Notes: generated from the sequence alone by a model not told the origin. A stretch of DNA of 64,000 bases from Leptolinea sp. UBA5366 (GCA_002407845.1 DHPK01000028.1:1-64000), one strand, 5' to 3'; positions 1 to 8,842 are shown, counted from the first letter of the stretch. Made by a program: numbers and translations.

Positions 1-80
1 CTCATATCTATTTGACCTTGCTCAAGCCGGTCTTCGGCGGATGGATTCGAAAGTTTCAGTTAGATCACCGAAGAAGACGG

Positions 81-105
81 AAAACGCCTGAAATTCAGGC
101 GTTTT
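81..105. terminator. Intrinsic terminator-like hairpin near left edge
   Basis: Twelve bases AAAACGCCTGAA pair with TTCAGGCGTTTT, with A and T tracts on the two outer sides, so it could stop transcription from either direction. It most likely ends a gene lying left of the window. The first 80 bases are too short to assign: frame 1 stops at 13-15, frame 2 stops inside the hairpin and frame 3 runs through it. No gene is called at 1-196. Confidence 0.6.
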
Positions 106-196
106 CTCTGTGAACGATGTATAAAGTTCGCAATTATCATCCGATTAAATCATTATTCCATTTTACCAGGGCGGAACGCCCAATCGTGAATCCGGT

Positions 197-2212
197 TTAG
201 GGTAATTCATCCGGTTCACTCGTTCCGGGGAAACCGGTTTCAGGCAATACAGGCAATAGTGGAACATCCTTTTGCTTGTTAATAAATGTACAGGCTGCCG
301 TCTGATCGGATCCAAGCGTGATGCGTAAAATTCGCGCCACAAGGTCTTTTTCCCAGGAAAGTTCAACAACCGGGAGAGCACCCTCAACCGGTTGACCTTC
401 AATAAGTTCGCAGACAATATCGTCCAGCGCCCATCCCTCAGGAACATCCCCTTCGCTGATCACGTATTCCTGTTCCGAGGCAAGCATAAAAGTCTTTTTG
501 TTTTCAATTCCTCCGTCATCTTTCAGCGCGAATGTTTCGGTACCATCCGCTTCTGGAACAATTGTGAAAGGAAATTCGGCTTCTGATGAATTCGGGATAG
601 CATCTTTGACAATGGTCAGCGTCCCCTTTGTACTATTGGTAATGACACAAGAAAGAGTCTCAGATGTGGAAACAATCTCACAAGGTTCTGATGAAACATA
701 ATCTGCTGGAACGTTTGTTTCAGCCATCGTGTAAGTGATTGGTTCACCGTTTTCAATCTTTGTCAGACCTTCAAAAGTCCATGCCCAGTTACCAGCGGCG
801 TCCGGCGTAACTGTCTTGCTGTCGATTTCTTCTCCGCCCTTCATGAGGCTGATCAAGATACTTTCAGGTCTCATGGCAGCCTGATTGTTGTTGTCGTTCC
901 AGATTTTCGACCCTTCCAAATCAATCGTTTCTGCCAGGACAAAATCCAAAATTTCGATTTCCGAGTTGACCGGTCCGAAATAGGTGCCTTTGATCAGACC
1001 ATCAACAAAGCCGCTGAATTTGATTGGTTCAGCAGTATCCTCAGCAATTTGTTTTGCCAAATCATTGGGCACGCTGAAACTCGAACCGCCGGACAAGGAG
1101 AGGTACATGTCCGCTTGAATCTGCGCGATCGTTGCGGGTGTAATTTTGTTTCCATAGGTATCATACCCAGTGCGGACGCGGGTTCGGATGACGTAATCAT
1201 AGACAGGCACCTTGTTTCCTTGAGCGTCCAAAAGGTAGGACTTCGCGCGAAAACTCGTTGTAGGCTGATTCGGCTGAATGCGATTCAAGACACCGTATCC
1301 AACGGGATCCCCCGGCTGATCAACCCCAAGATAGGGATAAATTTCATTGTCTAAGACAGCCGTTCCATCCTCTTTGATTGCCGAACGCACGCTGATCGGA
1401 CGGAAAGCATAGCTGGTAAAACTGATATTGAATTCATCCGGTAAAACGACACGCTCGTCGATTTTCACATGCAGGTCAACAACGGTCACAATCCCCTTTT
1501 TTCTGCCAAGATCTCCCCAGGTCGAGTTATTATCCAAGGCGCCAACCCAAGGATCTTTATAAATTGCTGCCGCCACAAACGGATTCATTTTAAATTCAGC
1601 ATCTAATGTATTAATCTGATAATCCCCGTCAGGCTGGGAATAAGTTGCAACCGTGAGATCGTCGGTTTTTGTCGGGGAGCCCGGACTTACAAATTCATCT
1701 GCCGTAACATCATTATTAACACTTGCCCCGGTTAGAATGGTCACATTCGCAAGGGTGAAGGGCGTAACGTACATCGCATAGAGGGTTGGGATTGGACTTT
1801 CATTGACTGTTAAAAAATCCGAAATCGGAGCCGATTCATAGAAAAAATTGCCTGTGCCTTCGGTCCTATAATTCGGATTGTCGGACCAGCCAATTAAGTA
1901 ATTGCTGAATAGCAAAATACCGTATCGATTCACCGTGCCATTCAAACCGATTGGTATAGTCCCATTGCTAAACTCAGTTACAGTCGTAATTGCTTTTGTT
2001 CCGTCGTACCCATGGAACGTGACCGAAATCGGCAAAGTTTGTGCAGAGACAGCCATCAGCGCAGATGGTCTTACGTTTGCCTTAACAGCAAAGTTTAAAC
2101 TGACCGTTTCAAAATCTGTAATTTTCCAATTATGAGCGTATGTCTGCCCCACTATGGTGACAAGCAGGATGACGGCTAAAACGATTGCCAGTCCTCTATT
2201 TTGTATCTTCAT
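197..2212 (-). CDS. Secreted Cna-B repeat surface protein with C-terminal LPETGF
   Basis: A 671-residue exported protein. Residues 1-26 form a signal peptide (KxxNRG then a hydrophobic core, probable cleavage after TYA). Roughly residues 30-430 are a beta-rich region I cannot assign. A Cna-B type domain follows at about 430-525 (KIWNDNNN, RPESI, YTMAE), then a second prealbumin-like domain at about 530-645. Such domains form stalks of surface adhesins and are often stabilised by isopeptide bonds. The C terminus has LPETGF at 656-661 followed only by ten polar residues. That resembles a sortase motif but lacks the membrane helix and positive tail of a classical sorting signal. The ATG at 2212 has a GGGGA ribosome site 8 bases upstream. 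The neighbour at 2597-4570 has the same type of tail. The function as a cell-surface adhesin is inferred. Confidence 0.8.
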   Translation of the reverse strand: MKIQNRGLAIVLAVILLVTIVGQTYAHNWKITDFETVSLNFAVKANVRPSALMAVSAQTLPISVTFHGYDGTKAITTVTEFSNGTIPIGLNGTVNRYGILLFSNYLIGWSDNPNYRTEGTGNFFYESAPISDFLTVNESPIPTLYAMYVTPFTLANVTILTGASVNNDVTADEFVSPGSPTKTDDLTVATYSQPDGDYQINTLDAEFKMNPFVAAAIYKDPWVGALDNNSTWGDLGRKKGIVTVVDLHVKIDERVVLPDEFNISFTSYAFRPISVRSAIKEDGTAVLDNEIYPYLGVDQPGDPVGYGVLNRIQPNQPTTSFRAKSYLLDAQGNKVPVYDYVIRTRVRTGYDTYGNKITPATIAQIQADMYLSLSGGSSFSVPNDLAKQIAEDTAEPIKFSGFVDGLIKGTYFGPVNSEIEILDFVLAETIDLEGSKIWNDNNNQAAMRPESILISLMKGGEEIDSKTVTPDAAGNWAWTFEGLTKIENGEPITYTMAETNVPADYVSSEPCEIVSTSETLSCVITNSTKGTLTIVKDAIPNSSEAEFPFTIVPEADGTETFALKDDGGIENKKTFMLASEQEYVISEGDVPEGWALDDIVCELIEGQPVEGALPVVELSWEKDLVARILRITLGSDQTAACTFINKQKDVPLLPVLPETGFPGTSEPDELP

Positions 2213-2596
2213 TTCAAATTCCCCGAATTTCTATAGTTTCTTTCAAGTAGTCGTTGACTTACCATTATGAGGTCACAGGCTGCGTCATTACCTCGTAATA
2301 TTTATTGCAAATGAATAAATATTTGGCTGTTCCTTCGGAAAAACAAGCCTTTTCTGCTTGCGTTTTTGTCTTAAATTTCGTAGCACCATTCAGCTATATA
2401 ACTCAAGGCTTACAAACGCCGGCACAAATATACCTTACCCGGAACATATCGTCCAGAGAGTGACCTGTTTGAGAGTCTATTTTTTACTGCTTGAAAATTC
2501 TTTGAAGTACGAGGTTTTAAAAAAAGTCAGGGAAATCTTTTGAATCTGATTTCCCTGACCAGTGCCACTTTTCATCCAGCCGTTATTCGCCCTATA
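2213..2596. other. Intergenic region between two surface-protein genes
   Basis: This 384-base AT-rich gap holds the leader of the 197-2212 gene (near 2213-2340) and the terminator of the upstream gene (2517-2559). I see no convincing -35/-10 pair; TATAGA about 25 bases before the start codon is the best -10 candidate. No credible ORF is present. Confidence 0.5.
2517..2559 (-). terminator. Intrinsic terminator after the 2597-4570 gene
   Basis: GTCAGGGAAATC at 2526-2537 pairs perfectly with GATTTCCCTGAC at 2548-2559 (12 bp, 10-base loop). Read on the minus strand the stem is followed by an uninterrupted T run (the A run at 2519-2525 on plus). This is a textbook terminator for the gene that ends at 2597. 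Confidence 0.85.
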
Positions 2597-4570
2597 TTAG
2601 GGTTTTTCGTTTGAAGAAAAACCAGTGTCAGGCAGCAGCGGCTCATCGTCCCCGCTAGGCGTTGGTGCCGGCTTTGTCGGCTCGGGTTTCACACCAACCT
2701 CAAAATCGAAGACAAAATCAGCTGCCATCTTGTTACCAACGCCGTCATGCAAGGAGGGTCCGGCATAGGTAAACGGGCTGTTCCCGCATGCTAAAAAGCG
2801 ATATTTTCCGAGACCCAGCTCAACGCCGCCGTTGAAATTAACCGTGGTGGTATAAGTTGAATTATCATAATCTACCGTATCCGTTGCGATCAGCGTGTCT
2901 TTGGCGGGATCAAACGGATCACCGCAGCGCGCATAATCAACAACGCCGTCCGCGCCGGCGCCAACGATCAAATAATTACCAAGATAATCAGCCCCGCCCA
3001 TCTTTTGCTCAGCGAATGGGAAAAACGTATCGGTTTTCGTCATCGGCTCGTTGAAAGTGACAGTCAGGCTCGCCGGTCCAATGTCCTGATAAAAAGCCTG
3101 AAGCGAATGCGATTCAACCGTTGGCGCAATCCAGTCCAACTCAACAAAAAAGATATTCGTATTTGCGGTGGGATCCGGCACATTCGGGTCAAGCCCCCCG
3201 ACGGTTGAGCTGAACACAGCATATTTTCCATCTTTGGTGATATCCGTCAGAACGTTATTGGAGTTGCCGACCATTCCTTCGTCACCGCTCCTCGAAACCG
3301 TCAGGCGAATGTTATTTCCGGTCAGCATATCATGCGCGAACACGTCACCGATATTGAGGTTCATTTTCCCCGGCACGAGATTATAAGACCGCGCTGCGAA
3401 GACGACATACCTGCCGTCATCGGATACCGTTGCGGCATAGTTCATCTCCGTGGCATCCAGATACTTCGGCTCATCAGCGCCAAATCGATAGGATGGGATC
3501 AACGCCAGCTTATCCTGCTGAACGTCATAGAGATAAACATCTTCTATCAAGTTTTGGTCGTTCGGATCCAATATCCCCGCAGCAGTAAACGCCAGAAATT
3601 TACCGGATGGCGAAATTTTCGGGGTTTGATTTCGCCCCGGTTCCTCTGCACCGGCAGTTGTCACAGAAATCCGCTTGGCTGCCTTCGTTCTCACGTCGTA
3701 CAGGATAATGTCAACAGTATTGTCCGGATCAGCAACGGTCGTAATGTCAGAAGCTTGGCTCTGGAAGACAATTGTCTGCCCATCACTCGAGATGGATGCC
3801 CAATTGGAGGCGTGGTTCGCCGCTTTATTCGGATCATTCGGAACGTGAGAGATCAGCGTTGATTTTCCGGTCGCCCGGCTCCATAAATAAACATCGTTCT
3901 GAGAATTGTTGTCCGTGATTGTAACGCCGTCACCGCTCATCGTTGTTCCGTTCGCATGTGTCTGAAAAACAACAAAAGCTCCGTCTTCTGTGATGGCGTT
4001 GGGAACTGTTCTTGAGGCAGCAGTGCCGACTGCCGGTTTAATCTGATTGCCCTGCAGATTTACCGAAACCCGAATAATCTTATTATTGGTTTCATCGTCA
4101 TCCACGAGTCCGGTCGATGGATTCGCCCGGTCAATCAGAAAAACATCCTGAGATCCATTGGAATCAATCGGATTCCCGCCAGGATCGTTCCCAAGCAAAT
4201 TGGTTGCCATCGAGGAAAACAGCACGTAACGGCCGTCGCCCGTGATGTGCGGCATGTCAGAACTTCCATTACCAATTTCACCCGTGTTCGAGACAGACAG
4301 GAGCGTCAGTTTACCGCTTTCCATATTCTTAATAAATATCTGGCTCGCTTTGAATGAGGCGCCGAGATTCTCCGAGGTAGAGTTGAAAACAACATATTTT
4401 CCATCTTCGGTGACGGATGGGTAGCTGTCTTCGCGGCTCGAAACGGTCGTCCCGTCTGCCAGAACAGACACATAAGCGATTTCATTTAGTTGGGCTGCGA
4501 CAGAAAAAGGCAGCGAAAGCAAAAGGGAAAAGAGAAGCGTTACGAATGGGATGGCAAATCGTTTTTTCAT
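2597..4570 (-). CDS. Secreted TolB/PD40-type beta-propeller protein with C-terminal LPDTGF
   Basis: A 657-residue exported protein. The start is the ATG at 4570, preceded by GGAG at a good distance, and followed by a signal peptide (KKR, hydrophobic core, cleavage near VAA). The body has repeated WD40-like/TolB-type motifs such as SVTEDGKYVVFNS, HITGDGRYVLFSS, SISSDGQTIVFQS and KISPSGKFLAFTA, about seven blades. A beta-sandwich region with 'TVTFNEPMTKTD' follows, which resembles an Ig-like domain of secreted proteins. The tail is a Pro-rich linker ending LPDTGFSSNEKP, with six residues after the motif and no membrane helix. Propellers of this kind are usually interaction platforms and no enzyme motif is visible. 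Its partner at 197-2212 shares the tail signature, so both may be handled by the same export or anchoring machinery. Confidence 0.82.
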   Translation of the reverse strand: MKKRFAIPFVTLLFSLLLSLPFSVAAQLNEIAYVSVLADGTTVSSREDSYPSVTEDGKYVVFNSTSENLGASFKASQIFIKNMESGKLTLLSVSNTGEIGNGSSDMPHITGDGRYVLFSSMATNLLGNDPGGNPIDSNGSQDVFLIDRANPSTGLVDDDETNNKIIRVSVNLQGNQIKPAVGTAASRTVPNAITEDGAFVVFQTHANGTTMSGDGVTITDNNSQNDVYLWSRATGKSTLISHVPNDPNKAANHASNWASISSDGQTIVFQSQASDITTVADPDNTVDIILYDVRTKAAKRISVTTAGAEEPGRNQTPKISPSGKFLAFTAAGILDPNDQNLIEDVYLYDVQQDKLALIPSYRFGADEPKYLDATEMNYAATVSDDGRYVVFAARSYNLVPGKMNLNIGDVFAHDMLTGNNIRLTVSRSGDEGMVGNSNNVLTDITKDGKYAVFSSTVGGLDPNVPDPTANTNIFFVELDWIAPTVESHSLQAFYQDIGPASLTVTFNEPMTKTDTFFPFAEQKMGGADYLGNYLIVGAGADGVVDYARCGDPFDPAKDTLIATDTVDYDNSTYTTTVNFNGGVELGLGKYRFLACGNSPFTYAGPSLHDGVGNKMAADFVFDFEVGVKPEPTKPAPTPSGDDEPLLPDTGFSSNEKP

Positions 4571-4827
4571 GGTTTGTCTCCAAAGCAATCAAGATTCAAG
4601 TGTTGATTCAATAATTGTCGATCCTATCGGACAGCAATTCCTGAAAAATTCTGAATCGATATCATCGAATATAATTTTACTTTAAGAATTAAAAATGCAA
4701 GGATTTTTAATCATTTTCTTCTCTTTTTGCTAGTAAAACCTTAGGATTAACAATAAGTGTTTCTCTTGACGATTTTTAAATGGGGAGGCATTCCGAGTGC
4801 AGTGTCCAGCCGGAAAAGCCTTTCAGG

Positions 4828-4839
4828 TAAAATTCAGTC
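4828..4839 (+). promoter_or_regulatory. Possible leaderless -10 element before the Cas4-like operon
   Basis: TAAAAT at 4828-4833 lies exactly six bases before the ATG at 4840 and there is no Shine-Dalgarno sequence. Transcription would then begin at or next to the start codon, giving a leaderless mRNA. There is no good -35 match, so confidence is limited. The rest of the 4571-4839 gap also holds a TATAAT at 4670-4675 and a TTGACG near 4768, but these do not pair at a normal spacing. Confidence 0.35.
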
Positions 4840-5118
4840 ATGACTGAATCCGAACAGCCTCAGCGCTCAGCTGAGCGAAAGATTATCACTGCATCCGAAC
4901 TGGGCGCATACAGTTATTGTGCCCGCGCCTGGCGGTACCAGCGCAATCATGCACCAAACGCTAATCAGAAAAATATGGAGATCGGGGCTCGCTTTCACCG
5001 CTCGGTTTGGCTGCAGATCACGCTCCTGAAAATCTTGCGAGCAGGGCTGATTCTCTGCATCGCGGCTGCGCTTATCCTGATTATCTGGAGCTTCTGGCAG
5101 GGGCAAACGCTGCCATGA
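4840..5118 (+). CDS. Cas4-like membrane nuclease, N-terminal half (split gene)
   Basis: A 92-residue protein. Residues 16-34 (ITASELGAYSYCARAWRY) match the start of Cas4/RecB-type PD-(D/E)XK nucleases, with the first iron-sulfur-type cysteine at C27 and the G49...H53 motif. Residues 66-88 then form one membrane helix (ILRAGLILCIAAALILII) and the chain stops. The remaining catalytic residues and the other three cysteines are encoded by the next ORF, whose ATG overlaps this stop as ATGA at 5115-5118. The two polypeptides together look like one Cas4-like nuclease with a membrane hairpin in the middle, cut at the tip of the hairpin. A sequencing or natural frameshift is an alternative, since the second ORF is in the -1 frame. 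Confidence 0.65.
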   Translation: MTESEQPQRSAERKIITASELGAYSYCARAWRYQRNHAPNANQKNMEIGARFHRSVWLQITLLKILRAGLILCIAAALILIIWSFWQGQTLP

Positions 5119-5633
5119 AAAATGAACTGATCCTTGGAATATTTTTGCTGGCGGCGGCGCTCATCAGTCTGGTGCTGCTCCAATGGAAAAAGCCGCGCAG
5201 CGCTATTTATTCCAGCGCAGCGATTTATCAGGACATCAGCCCCGCTGGCAAGCCGGTCAGAGCGCTGTTCGATCAGAAATCCGGATTAGCAGGCAAACCG
5301 GATCTGATCCTCAAGCAAGGCGATCAGTTCATCCCAGTCGAGATAAAATCCATGCCGGCGCCGCCCCAGCCTTACGAAACCCATGTGCTGCAGCTGATGG
5401 CTTATTGCTATCTGGTTGAGCAAACTTTTGGTGTCCGTCCTGATTACGGAATTCTCCGCTATCGAAACAAGGAAGAAAATATTTCGTATACAATTAACAA
5501 AGAGAAGAAGCTGCATCAGGTTTTAGATCAAATCCGACTGAGCCATGATCAGCCAGAAATCCACCGATCCCACTCCCAGCCGGCTCGCTGCCGAAGTTGC
5601 GGGTATCGAGACGAATGCGAAGAAAAACTTTGA
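5115..5633 (+). CDS. Cas4-like membrane nuclease, C-terminal catalytic half (split gene)
   Basis: A 172-residue protein starting at the ATG that overlaps the previous stop (ATGA). Residues 5-24 form a membrane helix. The nuclease part carries GKPD (D63), VEIK (E76, K78) and the QLMAY motif (Q93, Y97) typical of the Cas4/RecB PD-(D/E)XK family. The C terminus has C159, C162 and C168, which with C27 of the preceding protein would complete a four-cysteine Fe-S cluster. The expected activity is a 5'-3' exonuclease or DNA end-processing enzyme tethered to the membrane. No CRISPR array or other cas gene is nearby, and the downstream recN suggests a repair setting; that link is inference from position only. 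Confidence 0.68.
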   Translation: MKNELILGIFLLAAALISLVLLQWKKPRSAIYSSAAIYQDISPAGKPVRALFDQKSGLAGKPDLILKQGDQFIPVEIKSMPAPPQPYETHVLQLMAYCYLVEQTFGVRPDYGILRYRNKEENISYTINKEKKLHQVLDQIRLSHDQPEIHRSHSQPARCRSCGYRDECEEKL

Positions 5634-5641
5634 GTCAAACC

Positions 5642-6529
5642 ATGTTAAGAAAAGATAGCCCGCCCAAAAGAATTGCCGTCACTTGGCACCCGCAGCTGCC
5701 GGATGCCCGGCTGGAAGCAATCAAGATCGTCGAAGAAATCAACCGGATCAGCGCTGCGCAAACCGAAGCGCGCAGCTGGTCGCTTTACGATAATGAATTC
5801 AGAACAACCTTGGAAGCAGAACCTTTTGATCTGGTGATCACGCTGGGGGGCGACGGCACAATGCTGCGCGCCAGCAAGCTTTGCGCCCCGTTCCAGGTTC
5901 CTGTCTGCGGAATCAACATGGGCAGTTTCGGTTTCATGATGGAAATTCAGAAAGATCAATGGCAGCGGCGTCTGCCCGACCTGCTGCGCGGCAGCTGGCG
6001 CATCGAAAAACGCATGATGCTGAAAGTGACGCTTGAGCGGAAAGAGAAGCAAAATCTGGAATGGGAAGTCTTGAATGACGCCGTGATCGGGCATGGTTCT
6101 CAGCTGCGCCCGCTGCGCATCCACGTGGACGTGTCCGGAAACTATCTTGCTGATTATGTTGCGGATGGACTGATCGTTTCGACCGCAACCGGATCAACGG
6201 CTTACGCGATGGCCGCGGGCGGGCCGATCCTGAAACCGGAAATGCGCAACATTTTGGTGATTCCGGTCGCTCCACACCTGAGCCTCGATCGGGCGATCAT
6301 TCTTGACCCCGATGACGTCGTCGAGATTCAGGCCAGTTCCAACCATGAGACAATCTTCTCTCCGGACGGCGCCAAGGGCATGTCCATTTTGGAAACCGAC
6401 CGCCTGCTGATTTCGGCGTCTGAGCATTCAGCGCATTATGTCCGCATGGAAGGCGAAGGCTTTTTCTATAAAAACTTCATTCAATATATGCAGCGGAATC
6501 CATCCGCTGTCAGGAAAGACGAATCATGA
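5642..6529 (+). CDS. nadK: NAD kinase
   Basis: A 295-residue protein of the ATP-NAD kinase family, which phosphorylates NAD to NADP in the cytoplasm. The phosphate-binding motif GGDGT is at 69-73, followed by the family's GINMGSFGFM segment, the LNDAVIG motif, and the conserved DGLIVSTATGSTAYAMAAGGP nucleotide-binding stretch. Length is normal for the family. An earlier in-frame start at 5597 would overlap the nuclease gene by 37 bases; I chose the ATG at 5642, which starts just after the upstream stop at 5633. The stop overlaps the next start as ATGA, so the gene is part of the same operon. Confidence 0.93.
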   Translation: MLRKDSPPKRIAVTWHPQLPDARLEAIKIVEEINRISAAQTEARSWSLYDNEFRTTLEAEPFDLVITLGGDGTMLRASKLCAPFQVPVCGINMGSFGFMMEIQKDQWQRRLPDLLRGSWRIEKRMMLKVTLERKEKQNLEWEVLNDAVIGHGSQLRPLRIHVDVSGNYLADYVADGLIVSTATGSTAYAMAAGGPILKPEMRNILVIPVAPHLSLDRAIILDPDDVVEIQASSNHETIFSPDGAKGMSILETDRLLISASEHSAHYVRMEGEGFFYKNFIQYMQRNPSAVRKDES

Positions 6530-7092
6530 CTCAGGAAGACCAGGACGTAATTCTGACATGTACCAAACATCCCAATCGAGAAACCTTAATCTGCTGCAAT
6601 CGCTGTGATCAGCCGATCTGTCTCGATTGTGCGGTTTCAACGCCAACCGGTTACCGCTGTAAAGATTGTGTTAAAGAGCAGCAAAAACGGTTTAACTCCT
6701 CCCTCTCTCGTGACTATCTGATCGCAGCCCCGGCTGCCTTCCTGCTGGGAGCCATCGGTTCTTTTTTGCTCTACCAGCTGAATTTTTCCTCATTGATCAC
6801 CGCAATCCTGCTGGGGATCGGATTGGGAACTGTCATCGTGAGGTTGGTTCGTTATCTGACCGGAAAGCGCCGTTCGAAAACGCTCAACAAGCTGACCGCT
6901 ACGGCTGCGGGACTGGGCGGAGCTGTGCCGATCCTGCGCTATCTGCTGATCTTCTTTAAAATGCTCTTCACCGGAAATTACGGCGTGATGATTGGCTATT
7001 CCATTTCCGTTGGCTGGGGCGTTCTCTATATCGTTATATTATGCAGTACAATCCTGACCAATATGCGCGGGTTTTCCATTCAAAAAAGGTAA
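6526..7092 (+). CDS. B-box-type zinc-finger membrane protein
   Basis: A 188-residue protein. The N-terminal 50 residues contain a B-box-like zinc-binding pattern (C12, H15, C23/C24, C27, C32, C35, C45, C48) in a context of 'CTKHPNRETLICCNRC'. The rest has about four membrane helices between residues 70 and 180. Proteins of this layout are found in many bacteria, sometimes fused to rhomboid-type or other membrane domains, but no protease motif (GxSG/H) is visible here. The function is unknown; a cytosolic metal-binding domain tied to a membrane module is what the sequence shows. It is coupled to nadK by ATGA and lies one base before recN, so it is co-transcribed with both. Confidence 0.72.
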   Translation: MTQEDQDVILTCTKHPNRETLICCNRCDQPICLDCAVSTPTGYRCKDCVKEQQKRFNSSLSRDYLIAAPAAFLLGAIGSFLLYQLNFSSLITAILLGIGLGTVIVRLVRYLTGKRRSKTLNKLTATAAGLGGAVPILRYLLIFFKMLFTGNYGVMIGYSISVGWGVLYIVILCSTILTNMRGFSIQKR

Positions 7093-7093
7093 A

Positions 7094-8830
7094 ATGCTCA
7101 AGACGCTGACCATTCGCAATTTCGCAATCATCGACGAACTCGACCTGCAGTTCTATCCGGGTTTCAATGTCTTCACCGGCGAAACCGGCGCAGGAAAGTC
7201 GATCATTCTCGATGCTGTTTCCTGCACGCTGGGGGGAAAAACAGACCCCTTTTTCGTCCGGGAAGGCACGGATCGCGCGGTGGTTGAAGCAGTCTTTTCC
7301 CTGCCGGAAAACCCAGCAGAATTATCCGCTGTGCTGGATCGGGAAGACCTGCGCGATGACCCGGCTGAAACAGAAATTGTGATGACTCGTGAAATCAGAG
7401 CCGAGGGGCGCAGCAGCGCACGCGTCAACGGCCACAGCGTCAACTTGACTCTCATGAAAGAAATCGGGCAGCTGCTGGTCGACATCCACGGGCAGTCTGA
7501 CCATTTGTCGCTGCTGAACCCAGCCAGTCACATCGGACTGCTGGATCGATTCGCAGACAATCATGAAATTCTGAAGACTTATCGAACCCACTATCGCGAA
7601 CTGCAAAAAACCCGCGCAGAATTAAGCGAGCTGCGCGGCAATCAGGACGACCTGCTTAGAAAGAGGGAACTGCTCGCGTTTCAAGTGGACGAAATCCAGT
7701 CAGCCCATTTGCAGGCGGGCGAAGAAGACAAGCTGCGTCAGGAACGGGACCGCTTTGGCAATGCTGAAAAACTCAACGAAATTGCCCTGAAAGGGATTGC
7801 TCAGCTTGAAGGAAGGTCGGCTGATTATCCGGGAATTTTAGATTTAGCCGGATATCTGAGCCAGACCGTCGACAGTCTGACGCGCATTGATCCAGCGCTG
7901 GACAGGCTGAACGGGAAGGTGATCGAAGTCGTCGACCAGCTCAACGATCTGCTGGCAGAAATTGAACGCTATCAGGAGACGCTCGAATTCAACCCTGCGC
8001 GGTTAGAACATATCGAGGACCGGCTTGCCTTGTTCCACACGCTCAAACGGAAATATGGCGGATCGCTGGAAGCTGTAGCTGCCTTCGGCGAACGGGCAGC
8101 TGCTCAGCTGGAGACGCTCGAACGCTCGGATGAACGCTTAGAAGAATTGGAATATCAGGAAGCAGAACTTTTGGCAAAACTTTCCGCCAGTGCGCAGGAT
8201 CTTTCCGCCAGACGGAGCCAGGCAGCCCTGCACATCAGCCAGCTGGTTGAAAAAGAATTGAACGAGCTGCGCATGCCGTCCGCCAGATTTGAAATCAGCA
8301 TCAGCAGTACCGAAGACGAACGAGGCTTGCTTGACAAGGAAGGCGCCCGGCTGGCTTATCACGAAACCGGATTTGACCAGGTTGAATTCCTGATCGCTCC
8401 GAATCCGGGCGAAGGCTTGAAACCGATGGCGAAAATCGCTTCCGGCGGGGAAACTTCCCGCCTGATGCTGGCTCTCAAGAACTCGCTGGCAGCGGTCGAT
8501 CACGTACCAACGATGATTTTTGACGAAATTGACCAGGGGATCGGCGGCAGGGTCGGATCAGTTGTGGGTCAGAAGTTGTGGCAGCTTTCCCGCAACCATC
8601 AGGTTTTCTGCATCACGCACCTGCCGCAGCTGGCAGCTTATTATGACGTTCACTTTCATGTCTCTAAAACGATCTCGGATCAGCGCACGCGCACGCAGGT
8701 GGAGAATTTGTCCGCAGAGCGCAGTTTGCATGAATTTGCCCAGCTGCTCGGCGCAGACTCAAGGGAAAATCTGCTGGCTGCAGAAGCGATGATTCAGGAT
8801 GCACAAAATTCGAAAAAAAGCCTTGAATGA
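7094..8830 (+). CDS. recN: DNA repair protein RecN
   Basis: A 578-residue SMC-like ATPase, full length for RecN, which acts early in double-strand break repair. The N terminus carries the RecN-type KTLTIRNFAIIDELDL and a Walker A motif GETGAGKS at 29-36. The DIHGQSDHLSLL segment is typical, the centre (about 160-380) is coiled coil, and the C terminus holds the ABC signature ASGGETSRLMLALK and Walker B MIFDEIDQGIGG. The ATG at 7094 has AAAGG close upstream, one base after the stop of the B-box gene. It shares an operon with NAD kinase and the Cas4-like nuclease. Confidence 0.96.
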   Translation: MLKTLTIRNFAIIDELDLQFYPGFNVFTGETGAGKSIILDAVSCTLGGKTDPFFVREGTDRAVVEAVFSLPENPAELSAVLDREDLRDDPAETEIVMTREIRAEGRSSARVNGHSVNLTLMKEIGQLLVDIHGQSDHLSLLNPASHIGLLDRFADNHEILKTYRTHYRELQKTRAELSELRGNQDDLLRKRELLAFQVDEIQSAHLQAGEEDKLRQERDRFGNAEKLNEIALKGIAQLEGRSADYPGILDLAGYLSQTVDSLTRIDPALDRLNGKVIEVVDQLNDLLAEIERYQETLEFNPARLEHIEDRLALFHTLKRKYGGSLEAVAAFGERAAAQLETLERSDERLEELEYQEAELLAKLSASAQDLSARRSQAALHISQLVEKELNELRMPSARFEISISSTEDERGLLDKEGARLAYHETGFDQVEFLIAPNPGEGLKPMAKIASGGETSRLMLALKNSLAAVDHVPTMIFDEIDQGIGGRVGSVVGQKLWQLSRNHQVFCITHLPQLAAYYDVHFHVSKTISDQRTRTQVENLSAERSLHEFAQLLGADSRENLLAAEAMIQDAQNSKKSLE

Positions 8831-8842
8831 TATAATGGCAGC
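8828..8842 (+). promoter_or_regulatory. Extended -10 promoter giving a probable leaderless transcript
   Basis: TGATATAAT at 8828-8836 is a perfect extended -10 element that overlaps the recN stop codon. It ends six bases before the ATG at 8843, and there is no Shine-Dalgarno sequence between them. The start point of transcription would fall on or beside the start codon. It would let the LysM gene and its downstream partners be expressed separately from recN. Confidence 0.5.

Noticed and set aside
1..120. Possible C terminus of a truncated gene in frame 3
   Set aside because: The frame passes straight through the hairpin at 81-105, which is more likely a terminator, so the end of the upstream gene cannot be assigned.
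3332..3862. 176-residue plus-strand ORF opposite the beta-propeller gene
   Set aside because: It is an antisense shadow of a coding gene with Arg/Ile-rich composition and no motifs.
4840..5633. CRISPR-Cas locus suggested by the Cas4-like protein
   Set aside because: No repeat array or other cas gene is present on either strand of the window.
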